NCBI GenBank assembly: GCA_965224595.1
Contig: OZ245058.1
Coordinates: 124,001 to 188,000 of the forward strand
Length of the DNA: 64,000 bases
Reading direction: 5' to 3'
Origin: Aliivibrio_A sp016764915
GTDB taxonomy: Bacteria > Pseudomonadota > Gammaproteobacteria > Enterobacterales > Vibrionaceae
Part shown: positions 61,276 to 64,000 of the stretch, piece by piece
How the letters are laid out: each line of letters opens with the position of its first letter
Numbering within the stretch: the stretch's first letter is position 1
Notes under the pieces: generated by a model
What the model was told of the DNA's origin: nothing
Databases searched by the model: none
What the model saw: only the letters and a program-made list of their open reading frames with translations
Program-made: the position numbers and the translations under genes

Positions 61276-61866
61276 TTAATAAGACCATTGCCAATGCTTT
61301 GATGGTGCCAGAATATGTGGCAGTGGAACATCCCAAGACTCTACAGGTATTTGATGGGTCTGTTGGCAATCATGAGCAAGACCTATCGGCATGGGGCCCT
61401 GTTTTTGATTGTGCCATATTGAGAGCGTTCTATCATAGTATCCGCCTCCCATCCCCAGTCTATTCCCCTGAGAATCAAAAGCGACCAGCGGGGTGCATAT
61501 AAGGTCAATCTCTTGAGTTGGGATCACGGAAAGAACATTGAGATGCGGCTCTTGAATTTTATACTTGTTGAGCGTCATTTTTGTATCGGGTTGATACCTT
61601 AAAAATAACAAATTACCTGCATTGAAAGGGTGTAAAACAGGGAGGTACACCTCTTTATCATTTTTCCACAGCCACTCTATAAGCGGTGCGGTATCGATTT
61701 CACCATCAACAGAGAGATAAATAGCGACAGATTTAGCGTTAATGACTGTCGGTAGCTGAATAAATCGAATAAGTAATTGCTCAGAAGCGGAGAGTTGCTC
61801 GGCACTGCTGAGTGAGCGTCTTGCATTACGGATAGATTTACGGATCTGCGTGGTTGAGTTGTTCAA
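61276..61866 (-). CDS. fau: 5-formyltetrahydrofolate cyclo-ligase
   Basis: Converts 5-formyl-THF to 5,10-methenyl-THF; 196 residues (YgfA). The phosphate-binding motif GMGGGYYDRTL is near residue 140, with YLPVLHPFNAGNLLFL and VAFDSQGNRLG. No ATG is available; the start is TTG at 61866, with the GGGG of the 6S RNA tail upstream. In E. coli the gene is co-transcribed with 6S RNA, as the five-base gap here implies. Confidence 0.93.
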   Translation of the reverse strand: MNNSTTQIRKSIRNARRSLSSAEQLSASEQLLIRFIQLPTVINAKSVAIYLSVDGEIDTAPLIEWLWKNDKEVYLPVLHPFNAGNLLFLRYQPDTKMTLNKYKIQEPHLNVLSVIPTQEIDLICTPLVAFDSQGNRLGMGGGYYDRTLSIWHNQKQGPMPIGLAHDCQQTHQIPVESWDVPLPHILAPSKHWQWSY

Positions 61867-61870
61867 TGTT

Positions 61871-62056
61871 GGATTACCCCAAAGTGCCGTTGTTATATCA
61901 TAGCCCTTGAACCCTGCGGTTCAAGACGGATCAGCAATGGTTGCCGTAGGCTTCTCAGCTAGGCCGAGTATGCACAATAGCGACCAAGTACTAACCCTTA
62001 GATGTGCTTATCGGCTCAGGGACGTAGATTAACTGACGAACACCCCAGGGTAAATT
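61871..62056 (-). ncRNA. ssrS: 6S RNA (SsrS)
   Basis: The region between zapA and fau reads as 6S RNA on the minus strand. Conserved blocks include GGGGTGTTCGTC near the 5' end, TCCCTGAGCCGATAAGCA, GAGAAGCCTACGGC, CTTGAACCGCAGGGTTCAAG and the closing GGCACTTTGGGGTAATCC. The ends pair to make the rod that mimics an open promoter and traps sigma-70 polymerase in stationary phase. Ends are estimated to within a few bases. Confidence 0.88.
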
Positions 62057-62088
62057 TTGTTACAACAGATTACGTGTTTATCGTGTCG

Positions 62089-62400
62089 TTAATCTGCTGT
62101 TATTTGTTCTGTTGGTTGTAAAGCTTGTTCCAGTGCAGAATTGAGCTGCTGCATCCGGTCCTGTAATTCTGAAGAGGCCACATCAGATTCATTTTTTGCC
62201 ATATGAAGCTCATAACAGACGTTCAATGCTGTTATTGTCAGCAGCTGCTCAGAATTAGACACTTGAGTCTTATCGGAAAGCAGTTGTAAGCGTCGATCAA
62301 AGTCGGCCGCTGCGGCTTTCAGTGCGCTCTCTTGACCAGCAGGACAGTTAACTTTGACTGCGCGCCCTAAAATCTGGACTTGAACTGCTTGGTTACTCAT
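62089..62400 (-). CDS. zapA: Cell division protein ZapA
   Basis: FtsZ-associated protein of 103 residues that promotes ring formation. It shows VQVQILGRAVKVNCPAGQE at the N-terminus, then the long C-terminal coiled coil (about residues 60-100). The ATG at 62400 fits the family; the frame from 62433 is longer and less likely. With zapD at the left end, two ZapA-type FtsZ crosslinkers are present. 6S RNA lies downstream, as in E. coli. Confidence 0.94.
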   Translation of the reverse strand: MSNQAVQVQILGRAVKVNCPAGQESALKAAAADFDRRLQLLSDKTQVSNSEQLLTITALNVCYELHMAKNESDVASSELQDRMQQLNSALEQALQPTEQITAD

Positions 62401-62718
62401 AAGTACATTACTCACTCGTCGCTGATTCAACACTATAACAACATTGCTTACAGTATTCTAAAATAAATAGACTCAGATTCATACTTGACCATCTGAATTC
62501 AGGAGCAAACTATAGAAAAAGCTTGAACAAGATTCAAGAGATTCAATCCGCTTTCTTAACATTCAGTGGTTAAAGTATTAATAAAACGACAATTTGCTGA
62601 AAACTTCACCAACTCTTTAGGTTGAAGTGCTGTTAAGTGAGTATCCTCAGTATGATAACCGTAACTGAAATGATAATATATCAGATTAAATTACCGTACT
62701 CTTTAAGTAGGCAAAACC
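62401..62718. other. Divergent zapA-ygfB intergenic region
   Basis: AT-rich, 318 bp, with no gene. It should hold both promoters. The only motif I can point to is the small palindrome CTTGAA-N5-TTCAAG at 62522-62538; its meaning is unknown. Confidence 0.45.
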
Positions 62719-63288
62719 ATGACTGACAAAAAACTTCCCGAATACGTATCGGTTGAAAATGCATTAAGTAGCAGTGGCTTAGCAGTATCATCTGCTGAGT
62801 TGCACGGATTGCTGGTGGGAATGTTAAGTGGTGGTTTGAATATTGATGACCAATCTTGGAAACCTGCTCTGTTTGATTATACCAACGATGGTATGGGCTG
62901 GCCAGATGGTGCATTGCAAGTTGCCACTGCTATTTTTGATTTTTCAGTGCAAGAGTTAACTGAAAACGATCTTGTTCTTACCCTTCTTTTACCCAGCGAT
63001 GAAGTGCCACTTATCGAGTTAGGTGATGCGGTAAGCGATTGGGTTACCCATTTTTTATCCGGTTTAGGTTTGGCGGGATTATCTCTCAATGAGTGTTCTA
63101 AAGAGTTGAAAGAGTCTCTGACTGATCTTGAGGAGATTGCTCGATTAGGCATTGATGAAGATGATGATCTGGAAGAGCAAGCGACACTGTTAGTTCAGGT
63201 TATTGAACACATTAAAGCGTGTGTATTAGTTGTGCATACTGAACTTGGTGCGAGACCAAAACCTGAAGTATCAAAAACGATTCACTAA
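62719..63288 (+). CDS. ygfB: UPF0149 family protein YgfB
   Basis: Acidic helical protein of 189 residues (YecA/YgfB family). The start MTDKKLPEYVSVENAL and SSAELHGLLVGMLSGG are family hallmarks, and the Asp/Glu-rich IDEDDDLEEQ is near residue 150. In Pseudomonas YgfB affects AmpD-type regulation and beta-lactam resistance; a role here is not known. ubiH starts within its stop codon. Confidence 0.92.
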   Translation: MTDKKLPEYVSVENALSSSGLAVSSAELHGLLVGMLSGGLNIDDQSWKPALFDYTNDGMGWPDGALQVATAIFDFSVQELTENDLVLTLLLPSDEVPLIELGDAVSDWVTHFLSGLGLAGLSLNECSKELKESLTDLEEIARLGIDEDDDLEEQATLLVQVIEHIKACVLVVHTELGARPKPEVSKTIH

Positions 63289-64000
63289 TGTCTATGAAAA
63301 ATACCGTTCAAACTAGAAAGTATGACGTTGTTATTGTTGGGGGAGCGATGGCCGGTGCCACGCTTGCTTTGACACTTGACACTCTGGTTAATGGAGCATT
63401 ATCGATTGCTGTGGTAGAAGCGGTAGAGCCTAGCGTTCATTCTCACCCAGGCTTTGACTCTAGAAGTATTGCCCTCTCTTATGGAACGGTAAACCTGCTA
63501 GAGTCCGTGGGATTATGGGCTCCTCTTAAATCCTCTGCAACAGCCATTAATCAAATTCATATCTCAGACCGTGGTCATTTCGGACAGTGTAAGCTTGATT
63601 CGGTATCTGTTGGTGTTGATGCTTTAGGCTATGTGGTTGAATTGAATGACGTTGGTTCTTTTTATCACCGAGAGATGCAACAGCGAGCAATGATTGATTT
63701 ACTCTGTCCTATGACGATTACGGGTCTTGAAAGAACGGTAACTTCTTGCATTGTTTCTCTCTCTAATAATAAAAAAATCGAATCGTCACTGGTTATTGCT
63801 GCTGATGGTGGTGACTCTTTCGCGTGTCAACTGTTGAAGCATGAAACCAGCTTGAGTCATTTTAATCAAACCGCGATTATAGCTAATGTTACCTCTGAAA
63901 AAGCACACTTTGGCGAAGCCTTTGAGCGTTTTACTGAGCACGGCCCCATTGCTTTGCTTCCTATGTCTGAAGGTCGAAGTTCGTTGGTTTGGTGTTTAAA
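63288..64000 (+). CDS. ubiH: 2-octaprenyl-6-methoxyphenol hydroxylase UbiH (truncated by the window end)
   Basis: Starts at the ATG that overlaps the ygfB stop as TAATG, indicating coupled translation. The 237 visible residues include the FAD fold VVIVGGAMAGATLAL, the family signature FDSRSIALSYG near residue 57 and the second dinucleotide motif VIAADGGDS. UbiH hydroxylates a ring carbon in ubiquinone synthesis. The SRSIAL and SFYHREMQQ regions favour UbiH over the related UbiF/VisC. The gene runs past position 64000. Confidence 0.9.
   Translation, partial: MSMKNTVQTRKYDVVIVGGAMAGATLALTLDTLVNGALSIAVVEAVEPSVHSHPGFDSRSIALSYGTVNLLESVGLWAPLKSSATAINQIHISDRGHFGQCKLDSVSVGVDALGYVVELNDVGSFYHREMQQRAMIDLLCPMTITGLERTVTSCIVSLSNNKKIESSLVIAADGGDSFACQLLKHETSLSHFNQTAIIANVTSEKAHFGEAFERFTEHGPIALLPMSEGRSSLVWCL

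Noticed and set aside
62522..62538. CTTGAA-N5-TTCAAG as an operator between zapA and ygfB
   Set aside because: The arms are only six bases and common by chance in AT-rich sequence; no regulator gene is adjacent.

Overview
The window is a compact stretch of core chromosome from a gamma-proteobacterium, almost certainly a member of the Vibrionaceae. The support is gene order and protein sequence: a HapR/LuxR/LitR-type quorum-sensing regulator sits between lpdA and hpt, the pilABCD operon runs into coaE-zapD-yacG, and glycolytic, tRNA and yqg/ygg gene blocks occur in vibrio-like order. I cannot name the species. There is no prophage, insertion sequence, CRISPR array, integron, secretion island or rRNA. 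About 73 protein genes, one 6S RNA and nine tRNAs account for nearly all of it, and I do not see an undescribed multi-gene system.

Layout. 1-8.2 kb: probable last codons of secA, mutT, then on the minus strand yacG, zapD, coaE and the type IV pilus operon pilABCD, then nadC, with ampD divergent. 8.2-15.2 kb: pdhR with two upstream PdhR-type operators, aceE, aceF (two lipoyl domains) and lpdA. 15.2-19.2 kb: the HapR-type regulator, hpt, carbonic anhydrase and the yadGH ABC exporter. 19.2-25.2 kb (minus): panC, panB, folK, pcnB (which appears to start at AUU), gluQ, dksA and sfsA. 25.3-30.2 kb (plus): hrpB and mrcB (PBP1B). 30.2-31.6 kb: two tRNA operons on the minus strand carrying Asn, Thr and Phe tRNAs, with a 208-bp exact duplication. 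31.6-40.9 kb: mltC, yggX, mutY, trmB, glsB, hemW, rdgB, a DUF4426 gene, yggU, yggT, proC and yggS.

40.9-48.3 kb: the twitching ATPases pilT and pilU, a cold-shock protein, then minus-strand yqgF, yqgE, gshB, rsmE, sprT and metK; the endA/dns nuclease gene usual between rsmE and sprT is absent. 48.7-55.5 kb: tkt, epd, pgk, fba and mscS. 55.5-64 kb: a YbaK-type tRNA-editing protein, argO/argP, a SIMPL-domain protein, an unrecognised small lipoprotein, serA, rpiA, fau, 6S RNA, zapA, ygfB and a truncated ubiH.

Functional themes are pyruvate dehydrogenase control, type IV pilus assembly and retraction (pilABCD plus pilTU), quorum sensing, pantothenate and folate synthesis, the lower Calvin/glycolysis block, and global RNA-level regulators (DksA, PcnB, 6S RNA). 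The observations most worth a second look are small and mostly non-coding: the AUU start of pcnB, a long imperfect hairpin between gluQ and pcnB, an inverted repeat enclosing the putative hpt -10 box, an inverted repeat between argO and argP, a structured tkt leader, a tRNA-Phe copy with two compensatory acceptor-stem changes, and the missing nuclease gene.
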